NCBI RefSeq assembly: GCF_030386795.1
Contig: NZ_JANUQM010000006.1
Location: 188,601 to 252,600, forward strand
Length of the DNA: 64,000 nucleotides
DNA from: Streptomyces sp. S.PNR 29
GTDB lineage: Bacteria; Actinomycetota; Actinomycetes; Streptomycetales; Streptomycetaceae
Reading direction: 5' to 3'
Shown here: positions 15,193 to 24,347 of the stretch, piece after piece
Layout of the letters: every line of letters starts with the position of its first letter
Numbering within the stretch: the stretch's first letter is position 1
Translations under genes and position numbers: made by a program
Notes under the pieces: model-generated
Seen by the model: only the letters and a program-made list of their open reading frames with translations
Databases searched by the model: none
What the model was told of the DNA's origin: nothing

Positions 15193-17589
15193 TTGAGTCA
15201 GTTGACCACCCCTTCGCGCCCACGGCACCTGTTCGGTCGCCTGGCGGTGGCGATCACCGCCGCCTGCGCGATGAGCCTCTCCGCACTGCCCGGCCTGCAG
15301 AGTGAGGCCGACGCGGCACCCGCACCCAACCGCTGCGACGAGAAGTGGCTGGGCCGCAAGTACGACGCCCCGGTGGCGGGCTCCGGCATCCAGGGCAGGA
15401 ACCAGCCCTACAGTGTCAGCCCCGAGAGCCAGTGGGACGAGTACTTCTACGACAACCCCTCCAAGGCCTTCGACGGGCTCAAGGCGCCCACAGCGCAGCA
15501 GAAGAAGCTCGCCGGGAAGACCGAAGCCGACATCAACAAGTGGAAGAGGCAGTACGAGAGGACCGGGAACATCAAGTACCGGGTCCTGGAGATCTACGCC
15601 CGGTACAACTTCCAGCTCTCCTCCGGCGGCACTCCTGTCCGCGACTTCTCCCGCTGGCTCGACATCAAGCTGATCGGCAACGAGACCAACCGGACCAGGG
15701 GCAACGGGTTCGAGGCCAAGGTCGTCCGTGACTTCAGGCTGGTCGGACCGGACTGGATCTGCCAGAAGGAGGTCCCGGTCAGGGACCCCAAGACCGGCAA
15801 GCAGCTCATCGACCCCAGGACGAACAAGCCGGTCTTCCGCCGGTACGACGCGTACAACGCGCGGACCAAGGAGTTCGTCGAGTTCAAGTCCAACGGCAAG
15901 CACATACCGCGTCAGTTGCGCAACGACGCGATGGTGCTGCGGGACCCGGCCTACAAGGACCACAAGCTCCGTCTGATCACCGGTGAGAAGACCACCAGGA
16001 ACACGATCAGGAAGTTCGGTGCCCTGAACCGGCAGATCCAGCAGGAGACGGGCAGGGCCAACCAGGTCACCATCCGTGAGCAGCGCTCCACCGGCGTGCC
16101 CCGGTACCAGCCGAACCAGTACACCCGCTACGACAAGCTGATGAACCCCGACCCCAGCCGGGTCGGCTCCCGCGGCCCGATCAACGACGCGGCCTGGCGT
16201 TCCGCCGACACCCCGGAGCAGGCGCGTCAGCTGCAGCGTCAGTACAACGCGGCCAACACCCGCGGCGGCTTCGGCCGCGGTCCGGGCGGCGTGGACTTCT
16301 CCACCCTGGAACTCCAGTACGTCGGCAACCCCGTCAAGGGCAAGGGCCTCGACTACTCCTTCAAGGCCGACTACGTCGAGGACGAGGACACCAACCCGGG
16401 CTGGGGCGGCAGGGCCAGGCTCCAGCTCGCCTCCGACGCCCTGTTCACCTGGCTCGCGCTGCCCCCGGACAAGTTCTGGGTCAACCTCAACCCGGACCAG
16501 CCCGACAAGGTCATGGACAAGACGTTCGGGACCACCGACGCCGGCCGGGTGCTTCTTGAGGCCGACCTGGAGATGAAGCACGACTACGCCAAGGACATGG
16601 ATCCCCGCCGGGAACCCGGCAAGTCGTACTGGGACGCCATGCGCGCCGCGGGCGTGCCGTGCAGCCACAGCCTCCGCAACTGGATCGTCCCCAAGACCGC
16701 GAAGGTCCGCGTGGACGACAACGGCATCTACATCCTCGATGCCCCGCTGGAGGTCAAGTCCGAGCCGATGAAGATCGACACCCCCAGCCCGAACGGCAGG
16801 TGCGAGCTGACCGACGCCCAGGTCAGGACCTCCCAGCGGCTGGTGAACCAGTACGTCATCCCGGACGTCGAGCGCAAGGTGAACACGCACCCGCGCTACG
16901 CCGACCTGCGCCGTGTCTACAACTCGCGGGTGGCGGCGGAGTACATCCGCCAGCAGGACCAGGACCACCCCACCGACTTCCGGAAGATCATCAACAGCAA
17001 CGACGTCAGCCGGTGGCCGCTGCGCGGCGCGAACAAGGGCTGGACCCCGCGCCAGACCTACGACGCCTACGTGAAGTCCTTCACCAAGGGCGACTACAGC
17101 TACCCGTGCGAGATCGACGGGCAGCAGAAGACCTGCGTCATGGGCGGTGTCGACTTCTCCAAGGCACCCAGGCGCAACATCAGCAGGGTCCAGTTCGACC
17201 TGGAGAACCCGCGTCTGGACAGCACCACCAAGACCTCCGTCCGCGCGGAGACCTCCTACCGGGACACCGAGACCTCCTACCAGGGCGGTAACGGCTCGGG
17301 CCGGACCGACAACGGTGGCGGTGGCGGGACCGGCCCGACGCCGCAGCCGACCCCGACCGGCACGGGCAAGCCGACCGACCCGGCCTCCCCGTCGGCCACG
17401 CCGAGCCCGGCGCCGAGCACCTCGGCGCCCACCCCGGCCCCCACCCCCCGGCCGAAGGACCCGGACGGCGACCTCGCCGACACCGGCTCCGGCACACCCG
17501 TCGGCCTGATCGCCGGGATCGCTGCGGCCCTGGCAGTCGCAGGCGGTTCGCTGGTGTGGTGGATGCGCCGCAGGAAGGCCATGGAGTAA
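15193..17589 (+). CDS. Sortase-E (LAXTG) anchored surface protein with nuclease-like domain
   Basis: 798 residues from a TTG start (GAGGG about 12 nt upstream; no better in-frame ATG precedes the signal peptide). Order: Sec signal peptide (1-42), a 130-residue charged region, a predicted PD-(D/E)XK-like core (Glu174 in NGFEAKVV, Asp219 in RRYDAYN, Glu230-x-Lys232 in EFVEFKSNG), a second unrecognised globular part, a Gly/Pro/Thr-rich wall-spanning linker (about 690-755), then LADTG (761-765), a TM helix and RRRK tail. LAXTG is the known Streptomyces sortase-E motif. The nuclease call is from motif spacing only. Confidence 0.75.
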   Translation: MSQLTTPSRPRHLFGRLAVAITAACAMSLSALPGLQSEADAAPAPNRCDEKWLGRKYDAPVAGSGIQGRNQPYSVSPESQWDEYFYDNPSKAFDGLKAPTAQQKKLAGKTEADINKWKRQYERTGNIKYRVLEIYARYNFQLSSGGTPVRDFSRWLDIKLIGNETNRTRGNGFEAKVVRDFRLVGPDWICQKEVPVRDPKTGKQLIDPRTNKPVFRRYDAYNARTKEFVEFKSNGKHIPRQLRNDAMVLRDPAYKDHKLRLITGEKTTRNTIRKFGALNRQIQQETGRANQVTIREQRSTGVPRYQPNQYTRYDKLMNPDPSRVGSRGPINDAAWRSADTPEQARQLQRQYNAANTRGGFGRGPGGVDFSTLELQYVGNPVKGKGLDYSFKADYVEDEDTNPGWGGRARLQLASDALFTWLALPPDKFWVNLNPDQPDKVMDKTFGTTDAGRVLLEADLEMKHDYAKDMDPRREPGKSYWDAMRAAGVPCSHSLRNWIVPKTAKVRVDDNGIYILDAPLEVKSEPMKIDTPSPNGRCELTDAQVRTSQRLVNQYVIPDVERKVNTHPRYADLRRVYNSRVAAEYIRQQDQDHPTDFRKIINSNDVSRWPLRGANKGWTPRQTYDAYVKSFTKGDYSYPCEIDGQQKTCVMGGVDFSKAPRRNISRVQFDLENPRLDSTTKTSVRAETSYRDTETSYQGGNGSGRTDNGGGGGTGPTPQPTPTGTGKPTDPASPSATPSPAPSTSAPTPAPTPRPKDPDGDLADTGSGTPVGLIAGIAAALAVAGGSLVWWMRRRKAME

Positions 17590-17641
17590 CCGGCGTGGAG
17601 TGACCGCCGTGGGGTGACCACAGCCTGCGCCGCACGTGCAC

Positions 17642-17681
17642 GAGGCCCCGTTCCCGCTCACTGGAGCGGGGACGGGGCCTC
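17642..17681. terminator. Bidirectional hairpin terminator
   Basis: An 18-bp stem (GAGGCCCCGT-CCCGCTC paired with GAGCGGG-ACGGGGCCTC) with a 4-nt loop, placed between the convergent surface-protein gene (ends 17589) and citrate synthase gene (ends 17697). It would serve both transcripts. Confidence 0.85.
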
Positions 17682-17696
17682 GGGGTTCGCTGCGCC

Positions 17697-18986
17697 TCAG
17701 CGCTCCTCGACGGGAACGAAGTCGCGCTGGACCACGCCCGTGTAGATCTGGCGCGGGCGGCCGATGCGGGAGCCCGGCTCCTTGATCATCTCGTGCCACT
17801 GGGCGATCCAGCCCGGCAGCCGGCCGAGGGCGAACAGGACCGTGAACATCTCGGTCGGGAAGCCCATGGCGCGGTAGATCAGGCCCGTGTAGAAGTCCAC
17901 GTTCGGGTAGAGGCTGCGCGAGACGAAGTAGTCGTCGGAGAGCGCGTGCTCCTCCAGCTTCAGCGCGATGTCCAGCAGCTCGTCGGACTTGCCGAGGGCG
18001 GACAGCACATCGTGCGCGGCGGCCTTGATGATCTTGGCGCGCGGGTCGAAGTTCTTGTAGACCCGGTGGCCGAAGCCCATCAGGCGGACGCCGTCCTCCT
18101 TGTTCTTCACCTTGCGGATGAAGGAGTCGACGTCGCCGCCGGAGTCGCGGATGCCCTCCAGCATCTCCAGCACGGACTGGTTGGCGCCGCCGTGCAGCGG
18201 GCCCCACAGGGCGTTGATGCCGGCGGAGATCGAGGCGAACATGTTCGCCTGCGAGGAGCCGACCAGTCGGACCGTGGAGGTCGAACAGTTCTGCTCGTGG
18301 TCCGCGTGCAGGATCAGCAGCTTGTCCAGGGCGGAGACCACGGTCGGGTCGAGCTCGTACTCCTGCGCGGGGACCGAGAAGGTCATGCGGAGGAAGTTCT
18401 CGACGTAACCGAGATCGTTGCGCGGGTAGACGAACGGGTGGCCGATCGACTTCTTGTACGCGTAGGACGCGATGGTCGGAAGCTTGGCGAGCAGCCGGAT
18501 CGTGGAGAGGTTGCGCTGCCGCTCGTCGAACGGGTTGTGGCTGTCCTGGTAGAACGTCGACAGCGCCGACACGACCGACGACAGCATGGCCATCGGGTGG
18601 GCGTCGCGCGGGAAGCCCCGGTAGAAGTTCTTGACGTCCTCGTGCAGCAGGGTGTGCTGCGTGATGTCGTTCTGGAACGCGGTGAGCTGGTCGACGGTCG
18701 GCAGCTCACCGTTGATCAGCAGGTAGGCGACCTCCAGGAAGGTGGAGCGCTCGGCCAGCTGCTCGATCGGGTAGCCGCGGTACCGCAGGATGCCCTGCTC
18801 GCCGTCGAGGTAGGTGATCGCGGATTTGTAGGCGGCGGTGTTGCCGTAGCCGCTGTCCAGCGTCACCAGACCGGTCTGGGCGCGGAGCTTTCCGATGTCG
18901 AAGCCCTTGTCGCCGACGGTGCTGTCGATCACCGGGTAGGTGTACTCGTTGCCGTCGTACCGCAGTACTACAGAGTTGTCGCTCAC
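17697..18986 (-). CDS. citA: Citrate synthase
   Basis: 429 residues, the type II length. It condenses acetyl-CoA and oxaloacetate to citrate at TCA entry. The active-site region HGGANQSVLEML, the GFGHRVYKNFDPRA motif with the second catalytic His, and the Asp-bearing segment SRSLYPNVDFYTGLIY are all present. The GTG at 18986 is favoured because GAGGGA lies 4-9 nt before it; four codons could be added upstream. It is monocistronic, with a terminator after it and about 270 bp of upstream region before it. Confidence 0.95.
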   Translation of the reverse strand: MSDNSVVLRYDGNEYTYPVIDSTVGDKGFDIGKLRAQTGLVTLDSGYGNTAAYKSAITYLDGEQGILRYRGYPIEQLAERSTFLEVAYLLINGELPTVDQLTAFQNDITQHTLLHEDVKNFYRGFPRDAHPMAMLSSVVSALSTFYQDSHNPFDERQRNLSTIRLLAKLPTIASYAYKKSIGHPFVYPRNDLGYVENFLRMTFSVPAQEYELDPTVVSALDKLLILHADHEQNCSTSTVRLVGSSQANMFASISAGINALWGPLHGGANQSVLEMLEGIRDSGGDVDSFIRKVKNKEDGVRLMGFGHRVYKNFDPRAKIIKAAAHDVLSALGKSDELLDIALKLEEHALSDDYFVSRSLYPNVDFYTGLIYRAMGFPTEMFTVLFALGRLPGWIAQWHEMIKEPGSRIGRPRQIYTGVVQRDFVPVEER

Positions 18987-19176
18987 GTCTTCCCTCACCG
19001 ACGTTGTGCCTCATCTTCGAGGTGCCCTGACTGTCTCTACCTTCCCCCACTCGGCTCAGGAGAGTGCACTCGGGGTCGACCATCGGGCCTATCGACGGCA
19101 CTCAGTGCCGCCAACTTGCCCATCCTGCCCCCTGTGTTCCCCATCTGGAAGTGCTCTGTGACCTTCGCGACTGATG

Positions 19177-19186
19177 TGATCGATCA
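19177..19186. promoter_or_regulatory. Palindrome upstream of citA
   Basis: TGATCGATCA followed by a run of six T is an AT-rich island in otherwise GC-rich DNA, about 190 bp before the citA start. It could be an operator or part of a distal promoter. Confidence 0.35.
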
Positions 19187-19230
19187 TTTTTTGTGATGTC
19201 AGTCCCGAACGGGCCGTGACACCTGTCGCC

Positions 19231-19264
19231 AGGGGGTGTTCAGGTCTCCAGAGGGGGTGTTCAG
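19231..19264. repeat. Direct repeat at the 3' end of recD2
   Basis: AGGGGGTGTTCAG occurs at 19231-19243 and 19252-19264, two helical turns apart, and the second copy contains the helicase stop codon. A third AGGGGG follows at 19271. Function unknown. Confidence 0.6.
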
Positions 19265-21519
19265 CCTTCCAGGGGGCGGAGTGAGAGCCGGAAGTCGAGT
19301 GCCGTGCAGCGCCTGCCCGCCGACATCGTGCGCACCGCCTGTCCGATCGCTTTGCGCGAACCGACGAGGACGACCAGCTTCTTGGCGCGGGTGACCGCCG
19401 TGTAGAGCAGGTTCCGCTGGAGCATCATCCAGGCGCCCGTGGTGACCGGGATGACCACCGCCGGATACTCGCTGCCCTGGGAGCGGTGGATGGTCACCGC
19501 GTACGCGTGGGCCAGCTCGTCCAGTTCATCGAATTCGTACGGAACCTCCTCGTCCTCGTCCGTCAGCACCGTCAGACGCTGGTCGACCGGGTCGAGCGAG
19601 GTGACCACGCCCACGGTGCCGTTGAAGACACCGTTGTTGCCCTTCTCGTAATTGTTGCGGATCTGGGTGACCTTGTCGCCGACGCGGAAGACCCGGCCGC
19701 CGAACCGCTTCTCGGGCAGGTCGGGGCGGCCGGGGGTGATGGCCTGCTGGAGGAGGCCGTTCAGGGTGCCCGCGCCGGCCGGTCCCCGGTGCATGGGCGC
19801 CAGCACCTGGACGTCCCGGCGCGGGTCGAGGCCGAACTTGGCGGGGATCCGCCGGGCGGCGACGTCCACGGTGAGCCGGCCGGCCGCCTCGGTGTCGTCC
19901 TCGACGAAGAGGAAGAAGTCCTTCATGCCGTCGGTGACCGGGTGCTGACCCGCGTTGATGCGGTGGGCGTTGGTCACGACGCCCGACTGCTGGGCCTGCC
20001 GGAACACGCGCGTGAGGCGCACGGCCGGGATGGGACTGCCGTCGGCGAGCAGGTCGCGCAGGACCTCGCCGGCGCCGACGCTGGGGAGCTGGTCGACGTC
20101 CCCGACGAAGAGCAGATGCGCCCCCGGGGGTACGGCCTTGACCAGCTTGTTGGCGAGGAGGAGGTCCAGCATGGAGGCCTCGTCGACGACCACCAGGTCG
20201 GCGTCGAGCGGGCGGTCCCTGTCGTAGGCCGCGTCGCCGCCGGGCTTGAGCTCCAGCAGGCGGTGGACGGTGGAGGCCTCGGCGCCGGTGAGCTCGGCCA
20301 GGCGCTTGGCGGCGCGGCCGGTGGGGGCGGCCAGGACGACCCTCGCCTTCTTGGCGCGGGCCAGCTCCACGATCGAGCGGACCGTGAAGGACTTGCCGCA
20401 GCCGGGGCCGCCGGTGAGGACGGCGACCTTCTTCGTCAGCGCCAGCTTGACCGCGGCCTCCTGCTCGGGGGCGAGGTCGGCCCCGGTGCGGGTCTTCAGC
20501 CAGGCCAGCGCCTTGTCCCAGGCCACGTCATGGAAGCCGGGCATCCGGTCCTCCTCCGTGCGCAGCAGGCGCAGCAGCTGGGCGGAGAGGGCGAGCTCGG
20601 CCCGGTGGAAGGGGACGAGGTAGACGGCGGTGACGGGCTGCCCGCCGTCCGGGCCGGGCACCTTCTCGCGTACGACACCCGGGTCGGAGCCGTCCTCGGG
20701 GGGCGTGGCGAGCTCGGCGAGGCACTCGATGACGAGGCCGGTGTCGACCTGGAGGAGTTTCACCGCGTCGGCGATCAGCTGTTCCTCGGGCAGGAAGCAG
20801 TGCCCCTGGTCGGCGGACTGCGACAGGGCGTACTGCAGGCCGGCCTTGACGCGCTCCGGGCTGTCGTGCGGGATGCCGACGGACTGGGCGATCTTGTCCG
20901 CCGTGAGGAAGCCGATGCCCCAGACGTCGGCCGCCAGCCGGTACGGCTGGTTCTTGACCACCGAGATCGAGGCGTCGCCGTACTTCTTGTAGATGCGCAC
21001 GGCGATCGACGTGGAGACCTCGACGGTCTGGAGGAAGAGCATGACCTCCTTGATCGCCTTCTGCTCCTCCCAGGCGTCGGCGATCTTCTTCGTCCGCTTC
21101 GGGCCGAGGCCGGGGACCTCGATCAGGCGCTTGGGCTCCTCCTCGATGATCTTCAGCGTGTCCAGGCCGAAGTGCTGTGTGATGCGGTCGGCGAAGACCG
21201 GACCGATGCCCTTGACCAGCCCCGAGCCGAGGTAGCGGCGGATGCCCTGGACGGTGGCGGGCAGGACCGTCGTGTAGTTCTCCACGTGGAACTGCTTGCC
21301 GTACTGCGGATGGGAGCCCCAGCGGCCCTCCATGCGCAGCGACTCGCCGACCTGGGCGCCGAGCAGCGCGCCGACGACGGTGAGGAGATCGCCGGCTCCT
21401 CTGCCGGTGTCGACGCGGGCGACCGTGTAGCCGTTCTCCTCGTTGGCGTACGTGATGCGTTCCAGGACGCCTTCGAGTACGGCCACATGCCGTTCCCCGC
21501 TCCCCGCTGGTTGAGCCAT
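19261..21519 (-). CDS. recD2: RecD2-like SF1B DNA helicase
   Basis: 752 residues, the length of stand-alone RecD2 rather than RecBCD-bound RecD. The N-terminal region has HhH-like repeats (GIGPVFADRI, GLGPKRTKKI); the helicase core has Walker A GGPGCGKSF, DEASM Walker B, and a C-terminal SF1 motif with HRSQGSEYPAVV and the LLYTAVTRAK motif VI. It acts as a 5'-3' helicase in repair or fork processing. The ATG at 21519 removes a low-quality 30-residue extension. It diverges from the ribose regulator. Confidence 0.9.
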   Translation of the reverse strand: MAQPAGSGERHVAVLEGVLERITYANEENGYTVARVDTGRGAGDLLTVVGALLGAQVGESLRMEGRWGSHPQYGKQFHVENYTTVLPATVQGIRRYLGSGLVKGIGPVFADRITQHFGLDTLKIIEEEPKRLIEVPGLGPKRTKKIADAWEEQKAIKEVMLFLQTVEVSTSIAVRIYKKYGDASISVVKNQPYRLAADVWGIGFLTADKIAQSVGIPHDSPERVKAGLQYALSQSADQGHCFLPEEQLIADAVKLLQVDTGLVIECLAELATPPEDGSDPGVVREKVPGPDGGQPVTAVYLVPFHRAELALSAQLLRLLRTEEDRMPGFHDVAWDKALAWLKTRTGADLAPEQEAAVKLALTKKVAVLTGGPGCGKSFTVRSIVELARAKKARVVLAAPTGRAAKRLAELTGAEASTVHRLLELKPGGDAAYDRDRPLDADLVVVDEASMLDLLLANKLVKAVPPGAHLLFVGDVDQLPSVGAGEVLRDLLADGSPIPAVRLTRVFRQAQQSGVVTNAHRINAGQHPVTDGMKDFFLFVEDDTEAAGRLTVDVAARRIPAKFGLDPRRDVQVLAPMHRGPAGAGTLNGLLQQAITPGRPDLPEKRFGGRVFRVGDKVTQIRNNYEKGNNGVFNGTVGVVTSLDPVDQRLTVLTDEDEEVPYEFDELDELAHAYAVTIHRSQGSEYPAVVIPVTTGAWMMLQRNLLYTAVTRAKKLVVLVGSRKAIGQAVRTMSAGRRCTALDFRLSLRPLEG

Positions 21520-21680
21520 GATCCGACGGTACCGCCCGGCACCGACAACGCTCTGTCCGTGCCCTGCGGCAGGCGGATGCAGCAAGCCCGAACCGCCTCG
21601 GCCGCGCACGCGACCCTGCTCATCCGAGCACGCATCATCACGATCCGGTTTCGGCCACCACGGGGGCTTGCCTCAGCGCC

Positions 21681-21727
21681 GTGTAATCGATTCCAATCCT
21701 CCGTACACATCGGTGTAATCGATTCCA
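21681..21727. promoter_or_regulatory. Two LacI-type operators before the ribose operon
   Basis: GTGTAATCGATTCCA is repeated exactly at 21681-21695 and 21713-21727. Each carries the palindromic core AATCGATT, and the copies are 32 bp (three helical turns) apart, so dimers would bind on one face. The second copy ends 17 bp before the regulator start. This fits autoregulation and sugar-inducible control of the operon by the LacI protein at 21745. Confidence 0.75.
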
Positions 21728-21744
21728 CAAGGAGGTGGACGGCG

Positions 21745-22782
21745 ATGGCGAGCATCAAGGACGTCGCCGCCGAGGCGGGGGTCTCCGTCGCCACGGTCTC
21801 GCGCGTCCTGAACGGCCACCCGTCGGTGAGCGAGGACGCACGCACGCGCGTGCTGGCCGCCGTCGAGACGCTGGGCTACCGCCCGAACGCCGTCGCCCGG
21901 TCGCTGCGCACCGACCAGACCCACACTCTCGGCCTGGTCATCAGCGACGTGCTGAACCCCTACTTCACCGAACTGGCCCGCTCCGTCGAGGAGGAGGCCC
22001 GCGCGCTCGGCTACAGCGTCATCTTCGGCAACGCCGACGAGCGTCCCGACCTGCAGGACCACCACATACGGAACCTGCTGGACCGCCGCATCGACGGGCT
22101 GCTGGTCTCCCCCACCGACGGCGGCTCACCGCTGATGCTGGACGCCGCGCGCGCAGGGACGCCGATGGTGTTCGTCGACCGGTGGATCCCGGGCGTTCAG
22201 GTGCCGGTGGTCCGGGCGGACGGGCGGGCGGCCGTACGCGATCTCGTCGCGCACCTGCACGGGCTCGGGCACCGGCGGCTCGCGATCATCGCGGGCCCGG
22301 CGGCGACCACCACCGGACGGGAGCGCGTGGAGGCCTTCAGGGAGGCCCTCCAGGAGTACGGGATCCACCTCCCCGACGCCTACACAGGCCAGGGCGACTT
22401 CCAGGCGGAGAGCGGGCGGCGGGTCACCGAGGGCTTCCTCGACCTGGCCGAACCACCCGAGGTCGTGTTCGCCGCGGACAACCTGATGGCCCTGGGCGCA
22501 CTGGACGCCGTACGCGCGCGTGGGCTGCGGGTCCCCGACGACCTCGCGCTGGCCGCGTTCGACGACATCCCCTGGTTCGTGCACACCGATCCGCCGGTCA
22601 CCGCCATCGCCCAGCCCACGGGCGAGCTGGGGCGCGCCGCCGTACGCGCGCTGGTCGACCGTATCGAGGGCCGGACCCCGGAGTCCGTCACCCTCCCCGC
22701 CCGTCTCGTCGTACGCCGCTCGTGCGGTGAGCCCGGCGAGTCCGGCGAGTCCCCCTCCCCAGTGCAAAGGAGCACGACGTGA
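21745..22782 (+). CDS. LacI-family regulator of the ribose operon
   Basis: 345 residues. The N-terminal HTH (IKDVAAEAGVSVATVSRVLN) and hinge helix (YRPNAVARSLRT) are textbook LacI, followed by a periplasmic-binding-protein-like effector domain. The ATG at 21745 has AAGGAGG upstream. It is the first gene of the operon and overlaps rbsA as GTGA. Operators directly in front suggest that it represses itself and rbsA onward until ribose or a related sugar binds. Confidence 0.9.
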   Translation: MASIKDVAAEAGVSVATVSRVLNGHPSVSEDARTRVLAAVETLGYRPNAVARSLRTDQTHTLGLVISDVLNPYFTELARSVEEEARALGYSVIFGNADERPDLQDHHIRNLLDRRIDGLLVSPTDGGSPLMLDAARAGTPMVFVDRWIPGVQVPVVRADGRAAVRDLVAHLHGLGHRRLAIIAGPAATTTGRERVEAFREALQEYGIHLPDAYTGQGDFQAESGRRVTEGFLDLAEPPEVVFAADNLMALGALDAVRARGLRVPDDLALAAFDDIPWFVHTDPPVTAIAQPTGELGRAAVRALVDRIEGRTPESVTLPARLVVRRSCGEPGESGESPSPVQRSTT

Positions 22783-24347
22783 GCAACGCGGACGAGTTGC
22801 TGCGCATCGAGGGCATCCGCAAGACCTTCCCCGGCGTGGTCGCGCTCGACGGCGTCGACTTCGACCTGCGCCGGGGCGAGGTGCATGTGCTGCTCGGTGA
22901 GAACGGCGCGGGCAAGAGCACCCTCATCAAGATGCTCTCCGGCGCCTGCACGCCCGACGCCGGGCGGATCCTGGTCGGCGGCGAGGAGGTGCGCATCAGC
23001 GGTGCGCAGGACTCCGAGCGCCTCGGGATCGCCACCATCTACCAGGAGTTCAACCTCGTTCCCGATCTGACGGTCGCCGAGAACATCTTCCTGGGGCGGC
23101 AGCCGCGCCGCTTCGGGATGATCGACCGCAAGCGGATGGAGGCCGAAGCGGCCGACCTTCTGGAGCGGGTCGGTGTGCACGTGTCCCCGCGCGCGCGGGT
23201 GCGGGAACTCGGCATCGCCCGCCTGCAGATGGTCGAGATCGCCAAGGCGCTCAGCCTGGACGCACGCGTGCTGATCATGGACGAGCCGACCGCCGTGCTC
23301 ACCTCCGAGGAGGTCGAGAAGCTCTTCGCCATCGTGCGCAGGCTGCGCGAGGACGGCGTCGGGATCGTCTTCATCACGCACCACCTGGAGGAGATCACCG
23401 CCCTCGGTGACCGGGTCACCGTCCTCAGGGACGGAAAGAGCGTCGGGCAGGTGCCCGCCGCCACGCCCGAGGAGGAGCTCGTACGCCTGATGGTGGGACG
23501 GTCGATCGAGCAGCAGTACCCGCGTCAGCGGGCCGACGCCGGGTCCGCGCTGCTCAACGTCGAGGGGCTGACCCGGGACGGGGTGTTCCACGACGTCAGC
23601 TTCGAGGTGCACGCCGGTGAGGTCGTCGGCATCGCCGGGCTGGTCGGAGCCGGCCGTACGGAGGTGGTACGCGCCGTGTTCGGGGCGGATCCGTACGACA
23701 AGGGGGCCGTGAAGGTCGCGGGCGCCCGTATCCCCCGTCACGACGTCAACGCCGCCATGGAAGCCGGGGTCGGGCTCGTGCCCGAGGACCGCAAGGGCCA
23801 GGGACTGGTCCTCGACGCCTCCGTCGAGGAGAACCTCGGGCTGGTCACCCTGCGGTCCGCGACCCGCGCGGGCCTGGTCGACCTCAAGGGACAGCGGACG
23901 GCGGCCGCCCGGATCGCCGAGCAGCTCGGTGTGCGGATGGCGGGCCTCGGCCAGCACGTGCGCACCCTGTCCGGGGGCAACCAGCAGAAGGTCGTCATCG
24001 GCAAGTGGCTGCTGGCGAACACCAAGGTGCTGATCCTCGACGAGCCGACGCGCGGCATCGACGTCGGCGCGAAGGTCGAGATCTACCAGCTCATCAACGA
24101 ACTGACCGCGCAGGGCGCCGCCGTGCTGATGATCTCCAGCGACCTGCCCGAGGTGCTCGGCATGAGCGACCGGGTGCTGGTGATGGCCCAGGGCCGGATC
24201 GCGGGCGAGCTCCCGGCCGCGGAGGCGACGCAGGACGCCGTGATGGCACTCGCCGTCAGCGCCCCTGCCACCGAAGCCCCCAGCACCCCGACCACCGATG
24301 CCCTCAGCACCCCGACCACCGAAGTGGAGGCCCCCCGTGGCCACTGA
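22779..24347 (+). CDS. rbsA: Ribose ABC transporter ATP-binding protein
   Basis: 522 residues with two ABC domains as in RbsA/XylG. Domain 1 has Walker A GENGAGKST and DEPTAVLT. Domain 2 has the usual degenerate Walker A (GLVGAGRTE), an intact LSGGNQQK signature and DEPTRGID. The GTG start overlaps the regulator stop. The last 25 residues are a Pro/Thr-rich tail with two near copies of STPTTDA, which the core family lacks. The stop overlaps the start of the next gene by 11 nt. Confidence 0.93.
   Translation: MSNADELLRIEGIRKTFPGVVALDGVDFDLRRGEVHVLLGENGAGKSTLIKMLSGACTPDAGRILVGGEEVRISGAQDSERLGIATIYQEFNLVPDLTVAENIFLGRQPRRFGMIDRKRMEAEAADLLERVGVHVSPRARVRELGIARLQMVEIAKALSLDARVLIMDEPTAVLTSEEVEKLFAIVRRLREDGVGIVFITHHLEEITALGDRVTVLRDGKSVGQVPAATPEEELVRLMVGRSIEQQYPRQRADAGSALLNVEGLTRDGVFHDVSFEVHAGEVVGIAGLVGAGRTEVVRAVFGADPYDKGAVKVAGARIPRHDVNAAMEAGVGLVPEDRKGQGLVLDASVEENLGLVTLRSATRAGLVDLKGQRTAAARIAEQLGVRMAGLGQHVRTLSGGNQQKVVIGKWLLANTKVLILDEPTRGIDVGAKVEIYQLINELTAQGAAVLMISSDLPEVLGMSDRVLVMAQGRIAGELPAAEATQDAVMALAVSAPATEAPSTPTTDALSTPTTEVEAPRGH

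Noticed and set aside
15151..18207. 1018-codon leftward frame across the surface-protein gene and citA
   Set aside because: It is a composition shadow of two well-supported genes and includes part of citA in the wrong frame; no domain or start signal.
19486..21744. Rightward extension of the LacI gene through recD2
   Set aside because: Antisense to a motif-rich helicase gene; the LacI protein begins with its HTH at 21745 behind AAGGAGG.
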